This document shows positions 27,595 to 36,200 of a stretch of DNA of 64,000 nucleotides, one piece after another. The notes under the pieces were generated by a model that saw only the letters and a list, made by a program, of their open reading frames with translations, was not told where the DNA came from and did no database searches. The translations under genes and the position numbers were made by a program. How positions within the stretch are numbered: the first letter of the stretch is position 1; each line of letters begins with the position of its first letter. Source of the DNA: Legionella fallonii LLAP-10 (GTDB lineage: Bacteria > Pseudomonadota > Gammaproteobacteria > Legionellales > Legionellaceae); assembly GCF_000953135.1 (NCBI RefSeq), contig NZ_LN614828.1:1-64000 (forward strand). Direction: 5' to 3'.

Positions 27595-30500
27595 TTAAAG
27601 TAACAAGACAAGGCCAAAGGTTACCGTGTCTTGGGTCGGCGCTTCACCTTGATTGACTTGAATGGTCTTAAATGCCCCATAACTATGCTCATGTTCGTAT
27701 TCAACAAACAGGTCTAAGGCTGGCATTAAGCGGTAATAAGGTCGTACAATATAACGCATTTGATTCAACCCACTGCCGATATCAGCTTGGGTCACCGTTT
27801 TTGAAGCGAGGATGCTTCGTATTCCTGCTCTGATGAGAAAATTATTGGTGATTTGCGTATCACGTGATAACTCAAGATCTAATTTCGCACTACCATTGTA
27901 GTAATAGCCTCTAAGATTGGTATCAATAAAATAAGGCATTATTCCTTCAAGACCGATCCCTGGTTGCCAATAAGGTGTATTAGCCGGTTTATTGGTGTAA
28001 TTAGCGCCGCCTTTAATCGCCCAAAATTGACTGATTAAATGCCAGTAAAAAATATCAATGTCTGCATTTTCAAGTTTTCCCTTATACAGTTCGGCATCAT
28101 TGACGAATAACTCCAATTTATTGTAATCAGGTCCATATAATCCCCTATAGTTAAGACGTTGCGCATTATGGAAGGGATCTGCCCCTACATCAATGAGTGA
28201 AGCCATCCATAATCCTGCGGGATGTACCATGGGATGCTTAGCCAGAGAGAGATCGATGGGTCTTGCTTCATCGACTCGTACAATGGGGCGATTATAATAG
28301 GGTGTTTGTTTCACAATGTCTTGCGGTTTTCTTTCCCCTTTGGTGATTTCGATTAAGGTAGAATACTGAAACATTCGTGACATGCCCGCTACCATGTGAT
28401 AGAGGAAATGACAATGAAAAAACCATTGGCCGCTTGCATCCGTATCCACATCTGCGGTCATGGTGGCCCCAGGTGGGACATCAATCGTATGCAATAAGGG
28501 ATCATAGGCATCATTTCCTTTGCGCAAAATAAACCAATGGCCATGAATATGCATGGGATGATGCATCATCGATGTATTGGTGATAACAAAACGATACCGT
28601 TTATTGGGCTCTAAAATGATTGGATGTGCTTTATAAGCAGGCACGCCGTTTATAAACCAAATGAATTGATCCATATAGCCAAACAAATCCATATTGATCA
28701 CCTTGAACACAGGTTTATTCGGATCGTTGGTTTTAATCGTCGCGACCATCGGTTGATATTTTGTTCCTACCGAGGTTTTGTACGAGGAGCTGGGAGGAGA
28801 CAGCTTGTCGCCTATAATGGATGGTTCAGTGGGCATACTCATCTTCATGCCTGAATCCATTTTCATGCCTGAATCCATTTTCATGCCTGAATCCATTTTC
28901 ATGCCTGAATCCATTTTCATGCCTGAATCCATTTTCATGCCTGAATCCATTTTCATGCCTGAATCCATTTTCATGCCTGAATCCATTTTCATGCCTGAAT
29001 TCGTTTTCATGCCTGAATTCGTTTTCATGTCGGAATTCGTTTTCATGTCGGAATTCGTCTTCATGTCGGAATTCGTCTTCATGTCTGAATTCGTCTTCAT
29101 GTCTGAATTCATTTTCATGTCTGAATTCATTTTCATGCCTGAATCCATTTTCATGCCTGAATTCGTTTTCATGCCTGAATTCGTTTTCATGTCGGAATTC
29201 GTTTTCATGTCGGAATTCGTCTTCATGTCGGAATTCGTCTTCATGTCGGAATTCGTCTTCATGTCGGAATTCGTTTTCATGCCTGAATCCATTTTCATGC
29301 CTGAATCCATTTTCATGCCTGAATCCATTTTCATGCCTGAATTCGTTTTCATGTCGGAATTCGTTTTCATGTCGGAATTCGTTTTCATGCCTGAATTCGT
29401 TTTCATGTCGGAATTCGTCTTCATGTCTGAATTCATTTTCATGCCTGAATCCATTTTCATGTCGGAATTCGTTTTCATGCCTGAATTCGTTTTCATGTCG
29501 GAATTCGTTTTCATGTCGGAATTCGTTTTCATGTCGGAATTCGTTTTCATGTCGGAATTCGTTTTCATGTCGGAATTCGTTTTCATGTCGGAATTCGTTT
29601 TCATGTCGGAATTCGTTTTCATGTCGGAATTCGTTTTCATGTCGGAATTCGTTTTCATGTCGGAATTCGTTTTCATGTCGGAATTCGTTTTCATGTCGGA
29701 ATTCGTCTTCATGTCGGAATTCGTCTTCATGTCGGAATTCGTCTTCATGTCGGAATTCGTCTTCATGTCTGAATTCATTTTCGTGTCTGAATTCATCTTC
29801 GTGTTTGAATTCATCTTCATAGTATGGGCATGAGGTGTTGTTTTTGTCATAGCCGATGAATTCATTGTCTTAGGTAAAGAGCCTTGGTTCATCTGTCCCA
29901 TCATTAATGCCATCATGTCTCTGGAGACAGGTAAGGGCTCTGGGAATGGAGTTACCGCTCCGTAATTAATCGGTTGATTGGCTGAGCTGACTAAGGCCCC
30001 ATAAGCAGCGCCCACGGTATCGAATGATTCGGCGTAAATAATATAGGGTGCATTATTTTGAATTTTGACCAATACGTCATAGGTTTCCCCAGGCGCTACT
30101 GTAAAATCATCGATTGTATAAGGGCTCACATCATTACCTTGTACATGGACCATCTGCATGGTCGTACCAGGAATTTTTACATGAAAAATGGTGCCACCGC
30201 CTGCCCCAATAAAACGTAAGCGGACTACATCTCCTTTTTTAACTAATGCGGTCCACGGGTTGGTTTTGGGTTGGCCATTGAGTAAAAAGGCATCATAGGC
30301 AACATCACTGATGTCATAAATGCTCATACGCATTTGTTGCATCATTTTGTAATCTGCGATTAAACTTTTCCGCTCTTCAACGGAACCTTTTTTATAATCA
30401 TGAATAAATTTTACAAGCGAAGGTTGAAGGGGAAAACGAGGCGCATAGTAATCTCCAGCTTTTTTAAGGTTCGCTAAAACTCGTTCTGGTTTTGTATTTA

Positions 30501-30981
30501 TCCAGTCGGATAAGACAACCACAAAATCTTTAGTATAATGATAATGAGGTGCTTTAGGCGGATCGATGAGAAAGGCGCCATACAAACCTTGTTGTTCTTG
30601 TAGGCCTGCATGGGCATGATACCAATAAGTGCCGGCTTGTTCCAAGGTGAACTGATAATGAAAAACGCCACCAGGGGGAATTTCTTTTTGGCTCAGTTCT
30701 TCTACACCATCCATTTGCCAAGGTACTAAAAGACCATGCCAATGGATTGACGTCCCTTTATCAAGATGATTAGTCACATTGATGGTGACCTGATCCCCTT
30801 CTTTAAAATGCAAGGTGGGTGCGGGAATTTGATTATTCACCGCAATGGCCTTTCGGGGTTTCCCTGCAAAGTAAACTGTTTTGTATCCCACGACCAAATT
30901 GATTACTTGCTTTGCAGCAAACACATTGGATACCAACAATACGATAAAAAGTAATGTAATTATTTTTTTCACCGAATCCAT
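27595..30981 (-). CDS. CopA (multicopper oxidase)-Met-repeat-CopB fusion
   Basis: 1128 residues. A signal peptide (1-23) is followed by two cupredoxin domains with 'HWHGLLVPWQMDG' and 'HAHAGLQEQQG', then 54 six-residue Met repeats (residues 388-711), then the third cupredoxin domain with 'HPMHIHGHW' and 'HCHFLYHMVAGM'. From about residue 895 the chain continues into a CopB-type outer-membrane beta barrel ('YRGLYGPDYNKLELF', then 'YEHEHSYGAF' and a hydrophobic end). CopA and CopB are normally separate genes; here they are one open frame. The oxidase would then be tethered to the outer membrane at the periplasmic face. Gene lies 32 bp after the DUF2231 gene. Whether the protein is cleaved is unknown. 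Confidence 0.9.
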   Translation of the reverse strand: MDSVKKIITLLFIVLLVSNVFAAKQVINLVVGYKTVYFAGKPRKAIAVNNQIPAPTLHFKEGDQVTINVTNHLDKGTSIHWHGLLVPWQMDGVEELSQKEIPPGGVFHYQFTLEQAGTYWYHAHAGLQEQQGLYGAFLIDPPKAPHYHYTKDFVVVLSDWINTKPERVLANLKKAGDYYAPRFPLQPSLVKFIHDYKKGSVEERKSLIADYKMMQQMRMSIYDISDVAYDAFLLNGQPKTNPWTALVKKGDVVRLRFIGAGGGTIFHVKIPGTTMQMVHVQGNDVSPYTIDDFTVAPGETYDVLVKIQNNAPYIIYAESFDTVGAAYGALVSSANQPINYGAVTPFPEPLPVSRDMMALMMGQMNQGSLPKTMNSSAMTKTTPHAHTMKMNSNTKMNSDTKMNSDMKTNSDMKTNSDMKTNSDMKTNSDMKTNSDMKTNSDMKTNSDMKTNSDMKTNSDMKTNSDMKTNSDMKTNSDMKTNSDMKTNSDMKTNSDMKTNSGMKTNSDMKMDSGMKMNSDMKTNSDMKTNSGMKTNSDMKTNSDMKTNSGMKMDSGMKMDSGMKMDSGMKTNSDMKTNSDMKTNSDMKTNSDMKTNSDMKTNSGMKTNSGMKMDSGMKMNSDMKMNSDMKTNSDMKTNSDMKTNSDMKTNSDMKTNSGMKTNSGMKMDSGMKMDSGMKMDSGMKMDSGMKMDSGMKMDSGMKMDSGMKMDSGMKMSMPTEPSIIGDKLSPPSSSYKTSVGTKYQPMVATIKTNDPNKPVFKVINMDLFGYMDQFIWFINGVPAYKAHPIILEPNKRYRFVITNTSMMHHPMHIHGHWFILRKGNDAYDPLLHTIDVPPGATMTADVDTDASGQWFFHCHFLYHMVAGMSRMFQYSTLIEITKGERKPQDIVKQTPYYNRPIVRVDEARPIDLSLAKHPMVHPAGLWMASLIDVGADPFHNAQRLNYRGLYGPDYNKLELFVNDAELYKGKLENADIDIFYWHLISQFWAIKGGANYTNKPANTPYWQPGIGLEGIMPYFIDTNLRGYYYNGSAKLDLELSRDTQITNNFLIRAGIRSILASKTVTQADIGSGLNQMRYIVRPYYRLMPALDLFVEYEHEHSYGAFKTIQVNQGEAPTQDTVTFGLVLLL
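28849..29820 (-). repeat. 54-copy, 18-bp in-frame minisatellite
   Basis: 972 bp made of exactly 54 units of 18 bp, such as GAATTCGTTTTCATGTCG on the + strand. Each encodes a variant of MKTNSD: the main types are MKTNSD, MKTNSG, MKMDSG and MKMNSD. A homogeneous run of MKMDSG lies at one end and runs of MKTNSD at the other and in between, which indicates expansion by slippage or unequal exchange. The length multiple of 3 keeps frame when copies are gained or lost. Confidence 0.97.
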
Positions 30982-31013
30982 TCTCCCTTATTATTTCGAT
31001 TAGGTTGCTCGTT

Positions 31014-31556
31014 CTATTTTTTGGCCGGGGCCTTAAGAGGGCTTTCAATCATAATATTGTCCTCATGATGATGCTGCTTTTCTCCCTCTGCTTTGGGTAA
31101 TGACATGACGCCCAACCCATGACGATAAACAAGCTCACCGCCACGCCAGGCTGTAGCGAGTAGTAAACCTTGCACCAGAAGCATTGCGATTAGGAACGTG
31201 ATGGTCACTGTTTTCTGCTTGGCGTAGCGCCATATCGACCAAATGGCAACTAACCCCATGACAAAAGCCGTAGACAAGGCCCAATTACGGTGATCAGTCA
31301 TGGCCATGTGTCCTGCCTCATCATGTGTGACGGTATTGTAGGCGTAAAGACCTGCTAGGACGGTCAATACAGTCACGACAGCAGCACTCCATAAGCACCA
31401 ACGGCTAACCACTTCAAATTCTAAAGCCATTTTTGCGGGAATGAATCGTACATAAGGAGCCAAATAAGCAAGTAGGTTGAAACCAAAAGCGGTGGTAAAT
31501 AAAGCCACGGTAAAATGAACAAAGATAGGATGCCAATTGGGTAGGATTTCTATCAT
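31014..31556 (-). CDS. DUF2231 membrane protein
   Basis: 180 residues, four predicted membrane helices, opening with 'WHPIFVHFTVALFTTAFGF', the His-bearing DUF2231 start. A His-rich cytosolic or periplasmic tail ('EKQHHHEDN') precedes the end. The family is of unknown role but is often next to cytochromes and metal-resistance genes; conserved His in helices 1 and 3 might bind heme. GGGAG stands seven bases before the ATG. It lies 32 bp upstream of the CopA-CopB gene and 123 bp after the heptaheme cytochrome, in the same direction. Confidence 0.82.
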   Translation of the reverse strand: MIEILPNWHPIFVHFTVALFTTAFGFNLLAYLAPYVRFIPAKMALEFEVVSRWCLWSAAVVTVLTVLAGLYAYNTVTHDEAGHMAMTDHRNWALSTAFVMGLVAIWSIWRYAKQKTVTITFLIAMLLVQGLLLATAWRGGELVYRHGLGVMSLPKAEGEKQHHHEDNIMIESPLKAPAKK

Positions 31557-31679
31557 GGTGGAATCTCCCTAGTATTGATTTCTCGAAGAGGTTTTAAGCG
31601 TCATATCCCCTCGGTTCCCTATAATTATCTATTGTCTCTTAAATTCAATAGACCATCAATAGAGACGACATTCTCAAGG

Positions 31680-32402
31680 TCAGTGCATCTTAAACCAGCC
31701 GACGCCCTTTATATCGTTGAAGGAGTCCGTTTGATGACACCGATAACATTGGTCAATACGCGCTTCCTTTTCCCCAGTAACCGACTGATCCACCATCCCA
31801 AAGTGTTCCATGCGATGACTTGGTGGTGCTTTATGGCATTCGACGCAATTGGTGGATGTGGGGCTAGGATGCAAGTAGCCGGGAATCTTCCAGCTCTTTT
31901 CCGAATGGCAGGTAGCGCATTCTTTGCCAAAATATTCCTGGTGTTTATCCTGAAAAACATGGCAAGAATGACAGTCTAATCGGGTGGGATGAGGCGAGTC
32001 GGTCTGCGCAGGGCCTTCTGTTTCCAATACATATTTTAGAGAAATGTTTACGAGCCGCCCATGATCCATGTGGATGGGACGCGCCTTGTTTCCTTGATGT
32101 TCCGCATGACAGCCGCGACAATCGCTTAGATGTGCATGGAACGAATCGACAGGATTCATTAACAGTTCGGGTGATGAAGCGTGGCACGTGATGCATTTCT
32201 CCGCCACAATTCCTTGGTTGGGAGCATGGCAGCTTTCGCATTTATTGCTTAAGAAGGTGTGCGCTGCTGAAAGCGGACCAGGATTGACGGCAGCGTTCCA
32301 GACCGATAGCTCATCACCACTGGATTGAGCGGAAGGGGCAACGATAGTGAAGATGATGAGGAGGAGTGCAACAAGCAATCCTGCCAGGGCAAGAGATTTC
32401 AT
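31680..32402 (-). CDS. Heptaheme c-type cytochrome
   Basis: 240 residues from the ATG at 32402, which overlaps the upstream gene's stop as ATGA; a longer frame starting at 32498 is less likely. A membrane-targeting segment ('SLALAGLLVALLLIIFTIVA') leads to the periplasm. Seven CXXCH heme-binding motifs are visible: CESCH, CITCH, CRGCH, CHSCH, CATCH, CVECH and CYRCH. The spacing and extra His residues resemble small tetraheme/cytochrome c3-type modules repeated. Probably a membrane-anchored or periplasmic electron carrier for the cytochrome b-like protein next to it. Confidence 0.93.
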   Translation of the reverse strand: MKSLALAGLLVALLLIIFTIVAPSAQSSGDELSVWNAAVNPGPLSAAHTFLSNKCESCHAPNQGIVAEKCITCHASSPELLMNPVDSFHAHLSDCRGCHAEHQGNKARPIHMDHGRLVNISLKYVLETEGPAQTDSPHPTRLDCHSCHVFQDKHQEYFGKECATCHSEKSWKIPGYLHPSPTSTNCVECHKAPPSHRMEHFGMVDQSVTGEKEARIDQCYRCHQTDSFNDIKGVGWFKMH

Positions 32403-33085
32403 GGGAGCCACCGTAGGCCATAATAGATTGAACTCCAAATGTGCAAGGCTAAGGCCACGTACATCGCTATAGCGGTGACAATGTGCACGATGAGCCAACG
32501 CCCAAATGCTTTTTTCAGCAGGTCTTGGGCGGTAATGGAAAACTCGAGGTCTGAAATTGCTCCAAGCAAATGAGTCAAGGCGATTCCGGAAGGGTCAACC
32601 ACCGCTTGATTTTCTAAATTGCGCGCACTGTGCACAAGGCTGTCGTAGCGGTTACGCAGAATAGTGAGTTCTTTTTGCTTATCACTCAACTCAAGTCCGA
32701 TTTGTGCCAGATAATATCGCCCTACAAATCCTGTGGCGACCACCGCGAGCATCAGAATAATCAGTGTAATGCCTAAGGGGCTTTGAAATTTATGTCCTGA
32801 ATGAATAATCCCAAGAAGTGCTCCAAGGGTACCTGCATAAACGTGGAAGGATAAAACGGTGCCTATTGGAAGCACTCTTTTAAAGCGCTCTCTAATCCAA
32901 GGGTATCGTTTGACGAGGGAATAAGCGAGGAGTAGCACAAATAAAGTGGCTGCAGCAACTCCAAATAGAAAACCTATAAAGCTGCCCGGAAACTGAGGTG
33001 CCACGTGAAAAAGAAACACCGGAACAATCAGTGCTAATGCGCTTAAAAGACCGCCTACGATGACTTTCTCAGCTTCGGTAGCCAT
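32399..33085 (-). CDS. Cytochrome b-like membrane protein
   Basis: 228 residues, about five membrane helices. His residues in two of them ('LSFHVYAGTLGALLGIIHSG' near residue 80 and 'IVHIVTAIAMYVALALHIW' near residue 205) are spaced like bis-His heme b ligands of four-helix cytochrome b proteins. A cytosolic loop with charged helical segment lies between (135-185). It is two base pairs downstream of the flavin reductase gene and overlaps the cytochrome c gene by 4 bp, so the three form a coupled unit. Electron route is inferred: NAD(P)H reductase to heme b to multiheme c. No assignment to a named family. Confidence 0.78.
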   Translation of the reverse strand: MATEAEKVIVGGLLSALALIVPVFLFHVAPQFPGSFIGFLFGVAAATLFVLLLAYSLVKRYPWIRERFKRVLPIGTVLSFHVYAGTLGALLGIIHSGHKFQSPLGITLIILMLAVVATGFVGRYYLAQIGLELSDKQKELTILRNRYDSLVHSARNLENQAVVDPSGIALTHLLGAISDLEFSITAQDLLKKAFGRWLIVHIVTAIAMYVALALHIWSSIYYGLRWLP

Positions 33086-33087
33086 GA

Positions 33088-35010
33088 TTAAGCCTCCACT
33101 ACCAGATCGCTGGGTGATTTCGCTTGGCAGGCAAGAATAACACCAGCCGCTTTTTCTTCTGCGGACAATGCATCGTCCACCTCCATGTTCACTGAGCCCT
33201 CTAAAAGGTGCACTTTACATCGCCCGCAAATGCCAGTTCGGCATTCAGAATCGATAAAGACACCGATCGCCTCAGCCGCCTCAAGCACCGATTGATTGGG
33301 CGCGAGTGGGCCGGATTTGTTTGACTTTGAAAAATTGATGGTTGCATGCGCTGAAGGGGGCATCATCGGTGAGACGTCCGTTGGTGCTTCTGGTATTTTT
33401 GCGGTAGAGGAAAAAATAGGTGGCTCAGTAGTAAATACAGGACCCCCTTTTGGTGGTGCGAAGTGCTCTGTCTTCACTTGTTCAGATGGAATTTTAAGTT
33501 GCAGAAGGGCTGCTTTGACTGCATCCATCATCGGCACGGGGCCGCAAAGATGGATCCGGTGATGGACGATGTCTGGAATCGCCTTTTCGATAAAATCGGG
33601 CGTGATGAAGCCCACTGGGCCTGTCCAGTCAGCGCCATCGGTGGCTTGCACAATCACATCTACACTGACATTCGGGTGGTGACGTGCAATATGGGTGCAT
33701 TCTTCACGAAAGATGATATCAGAGGGTGTGTTCACAGCATAGAGCAGATGAATGTCCTTGGGATAGGAGCGATCGGTAAGATAGCGCAAAACACTCATCA
33801 TGGGCGTGATGCCCACCCCTCCGGCGATGAGCACGATGCCGTTGGCTTCTTTGCCGGTGAAGAAAAACTCACCGGCCGGTGCAGAGACCTCGAGCAAATC
33901 ACCTGTGTTGATGTGATCGTGAAGATGGCGCGATTCCACTCCATACTGCTCACGTTTCACGGTAAGCTCTATATAATCGTGTTGCGTTGGCGATGAAGAG
34001 ATAGTATAGCAGCGACGTATTTTTTGGCCATTAATGACTGAAGTAATGGTGGCGTACTGTCCGGGCAAAAATATAAACGGTATTTGGCCAAGATTGGGCT
34101 CCATCAGCCGGAAGGTTTTAACGTTTGGGGTCTCATCGAAGATTGCCGTGGTGCGTAAGATACCTGACCACCGTATGGGCGCAGGGGGCTCTGTTTTTGG
34201 AGGAGATGCTTCCAATTCAGGTGGTTTAGGACTGTTACTCGTACTAGGCTTTACTGGTTCACTGCCAGGTGTTAGGCGTTGAATCAGGGAGTTAATCCGA
34301 CGATGTCGTGCCCGCTGAACGAGAAGGGCCATCATCAGCGCAGCCACCAAGAGGAGCATCACTATCCAATGAAGCCAAGAGAGATCACGAAAACCGCCGT
34401 TCATCTCATTACCCGTGTTATCCTCAATATTCATTTCACGCTTAAACCAAGTGAGCGCGATTTGAGGTGGTGGTTGCGTTTCATTTAAGGCCTGTAGCGC
34501 ACTGGCCCCACTGGCAGCAAATGATAGGCCCTCGCGCACTTGTTTTAGAGCAGTTTGCGCGGCCGCAGGATCATTGGTTGATAAGGCACGATGAAGCTCA
34601 GTTTGTATTGCGGTGATGATTTGCACGCCTAAACCGAGACGAGCTACGGCCTCATTTCTGATGTATTGGCGCGCTTCATCAGTGAGTTCTGGAAAATCCA
34701 TCAGCGAAGCATAAAAGGGCTTTCCGCCAGTTGCCATCTCCCCACAACAGCCAGCAGGCCCTGGCTTGGCGGAAGACGGAGCCATCATATTTCCGCCAGC
34801 ACCACCTTTATGATGCGCTGCATGCTCTGAGGGTTGCGTCGTTGCGTTTGTTGGAGTCGGAGTTGTTGAAATGGGAGGTAATGTGGACGTGGTGTTATTA
34901 TTACTGCCCTGATGGTGTGCTGCGTGGTCTGCTGGTGACATTTGGGCGAATACAGTCGATGAGGGCGTTATCCCCACGAGCATCACCATCATGAATGACG
35001 TGATCTTCAT
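33088..35010 (-). CDS. Membrane-anchored FAD/2Fe-2S oxidoreductase with a His-rich periplasmic domain
   Basis: 640 residues from ATG 35010, chosen because it starts a signal peptide ('MKITSFMMVMLVGITPSS'); the frame extends 52 codons upstream. Order: His/Cys-containing periplasmic part ('SPADHAAHHQG', 'CCGEM'), a helical segment, a membrane helix at about 212-231 ('WIVMLLLVAALMMALLV'), then a cytosolic ferredoxin-reductase module ('RRCYTISSSP' FAD motif, 'GGVGITPMMSVLRYL' NAD(P) motif) and a C-terminal plant-type 2Fe-2S domain ('CRTGICGRCKVHL', later 'LACQA'). It should oxidise NAD(P)H and pass electrons to the membrane proteins encoded downstream. The fusion of a periplasmic sensor-like part with this reductase is unusual. 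Confidence 0.88.
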   Translation of the reverse strand: MKITSFMMVMLVGITPSSTVFAQMSPADHAAHHQGSNNNTTSTLPPISTTPTPTNATTQPSEHAAHHKGGAGGNMMAPSSAKPGPAGCCGEMATGGKPFYASLMDFPELTDEARQYIRNEAVARLGLGVQIITAIQTELHRALSTNDPAAAQTALKQVREGLSFAASGASALQALNETQPPPQIALTWFKREMNIEDNTGNEMNGGFRDLSWLHWIVMLLLVAALMMALLVQRARHRRINSLIQRLTPGSEPVKPSTSNSPKPPELEASPPKTEPPAPIRWSGILRTTAIFDETPNVKTFRLMEPNLGQIPFIFLPGQYATITSVINGQKIRRCYTISSSPTQHDYIELTVKREQYGVESRHLHDHINTGDLLEVSAPAGEFFFTGKEANGIVLIAGGVGITPMMSVLRYLTDRSYPKDIHLLYAVNTPSDIIFREECTHIARHHPNVSVDVIVQATDGADWTGPVGFITPDFIEKAIPDIVHHRIHLCGPVPMMDAVKAALLQLKIPSEQVKTEHFAPPKGGPVFTTEPPIFSSTAKIPEAPTDVSPMMPPSAHATINFSKSNKSGPLAPNQSVLEAAEAIGVFIDSECRTGICGRCKVHLLEGSVNMEVDDALSAEEKAAGVILACQAKSPSDLVVEA

Positions 35011-35166
35011 TGTTATCCGACAACCGAATGTACTTGGGCTATGCAAGGGCTTGTGCAATCGATTTGACTCAAGTACACCACGTTCTTCACCTCGAGACAT
35101 CGATGTGGGCAAACCCTTTTCGTTTGGCATCCGTTTCATTTTATAATATCCGTCGCGCTCCATCAT

Positions 35167-35419
35167 TTGGCATCATCTCATTACTCGTAACCTGATTGCT
35201 TGCAAGGGAGTTCAGAGGATCGTTATCATCGATTTATCTTCCTGGCCTAATCATTGTCTCGAGTGATACCCGAAGAGAAGTCATACATCAGTATAATATA
35301 ACTCTGAATTTTTATAATTGCTATGTTTTTGCCTAATCTGAATGAACCAATACCTTGAAAAATGGTATATACTTTCGAACGTAACGTATGGTTACTTTCT
35401 AAAATAACAAGGAGGTTGT
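35167..35419. promoter_or_regulatory. Divergent promoter region
   Basis: Sits between the reductase operon and the Met-rich protein gene. It holds two short inverted repeats: ATACC-N9-GGTAT (35350-35368) and GTAAC-N5-GTTAC (35381-35395), close to the + strand gene. They are operator candidates; I cannot assign a regulator or a sure -10/-35 pair. Confidence 0.4.
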
Positions 35420-35836
35420 ATGTTGAAACTTAATGCACTCATTATCTTGACTACCTTGAGCGTGGTGACTCCAACCCTCTATGCAGAGGACGATATGATG
35501 AATACTACGTCTGGCAATACGATGCAAAATAACGATCAGCAATCCGCGCCAATGCAACAAATGCAAGAAGAAATGAAAAAATTGCAGGAGATGCACGATC
35601 AACTGATGAATGCTAAGACACCAGAAGAAAAGAAAGCATTACTGAAAACTCAAATGCCAGAGATACAACATGGCATGGACATCATGCAAAAGATGGGTGG
35701 TGAGACGGCAACCAATCCGGAAATGATGGGAAAACGCATGAAGATGATGCAAACGATGATGCAAATGATGATGGATAGGCAAAAAATGATGATGGACAAT
35801 GGAATGATGGGATGCTCGATGATGAAAGGGGAATAA
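35420..35836 (+). CDS. Secreted Met-rich protein
   Basis: 138 residues with a signal peptide ('ALIILTTLSVVTPTLYA') and a mature part in which Met makes up roughly a quarter of residues ('MMGKRMKMMQTMMQMMMDR'). Such Met-dense segments bind Cu(I). One Cys lies near the end ('MMGCSMM'). AAGGAGG lies 5 bp before the ATG. Placed divergently from the reductase operon in a copper setting, so a periplasmic copper buffer is a reasonable guess; no named family recognised. Confidence 0.82.
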   Translation: MLKLNALIILTTLSVVTPTLYAEDDMMNTTSGNTMQNNDQQSAPMQQMQEEMKKLQEMHDQLMNAKTPEEKKALLKTQMPEIQHGMDIMQKMGGETATNPEMMGKRMKMMQTMMQMMMDRQKMMMDNGMMGCSMMKGE

Positions 35837-36027
35837 ATTCTCTATTAAGATTAAAGAGTATTGGATGTATTTAAAAATAGAATTAGAGGCCTGCGGGTGA
35901 GGCAATGAGACGCTCACCCTGGTTTTGCTTTTTCAGATGCATCCCTTTTTCATTTTTCTTTAATGAATAGTGCATAAAGTCCACAATCGTTGCCAATTTA
36001 ATCAGAGAATCAGTAAAAGGAATGGTG

Positions 36028-36189
36028 ATGAATACTCAGGTGAGGGATTTTTTGAAACAGAATGAACGTGAAGAAAAAACAAAGAGCGATAACGTTTATC
36101 TTGATGAAGCGAATCCACGTGAAGCCATTCATCGAGACAATAATCATGATTTAGATGATGAATTTGATGTGATACGCTCAATTAATTAA
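36028..36189 (+). CDS. Small acidic protein, 53 residues
   Basis: Open frame from ATG 36028 to TAA 36189, with AAAAGGA six bases upstream. Sequence is polar and acidic ('LDDEFDVIRS' end, 'HRDNNHDLDD'), with no hydrophobic segment. It ends 11 bp before the convergent DUF3141 gene. Not recognised; the good ribosome-binding site supports real expression. Confidence 0.5.
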   Translation: MNTQVRDFLKQNEREEKTKSDNVYLDEANPREAIHRDNNHDLDDEFDVIRSIN

Positions 36190-36200
36190 CTTTCTATAGG

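Noticed and set aside
28849..29820. CRISPR-like array
   Set aside because: Units are contiguous with no spacers and are coding; it is a minisatellite.
28778..29833. Long + strand frames (351 and 333 residues) across the 18-bp repeat
   Set aside because: They are antisense to the CopA-CopB gene and exist only because the repeat unit is a multiple of three with no stops; low-complexity shadows.
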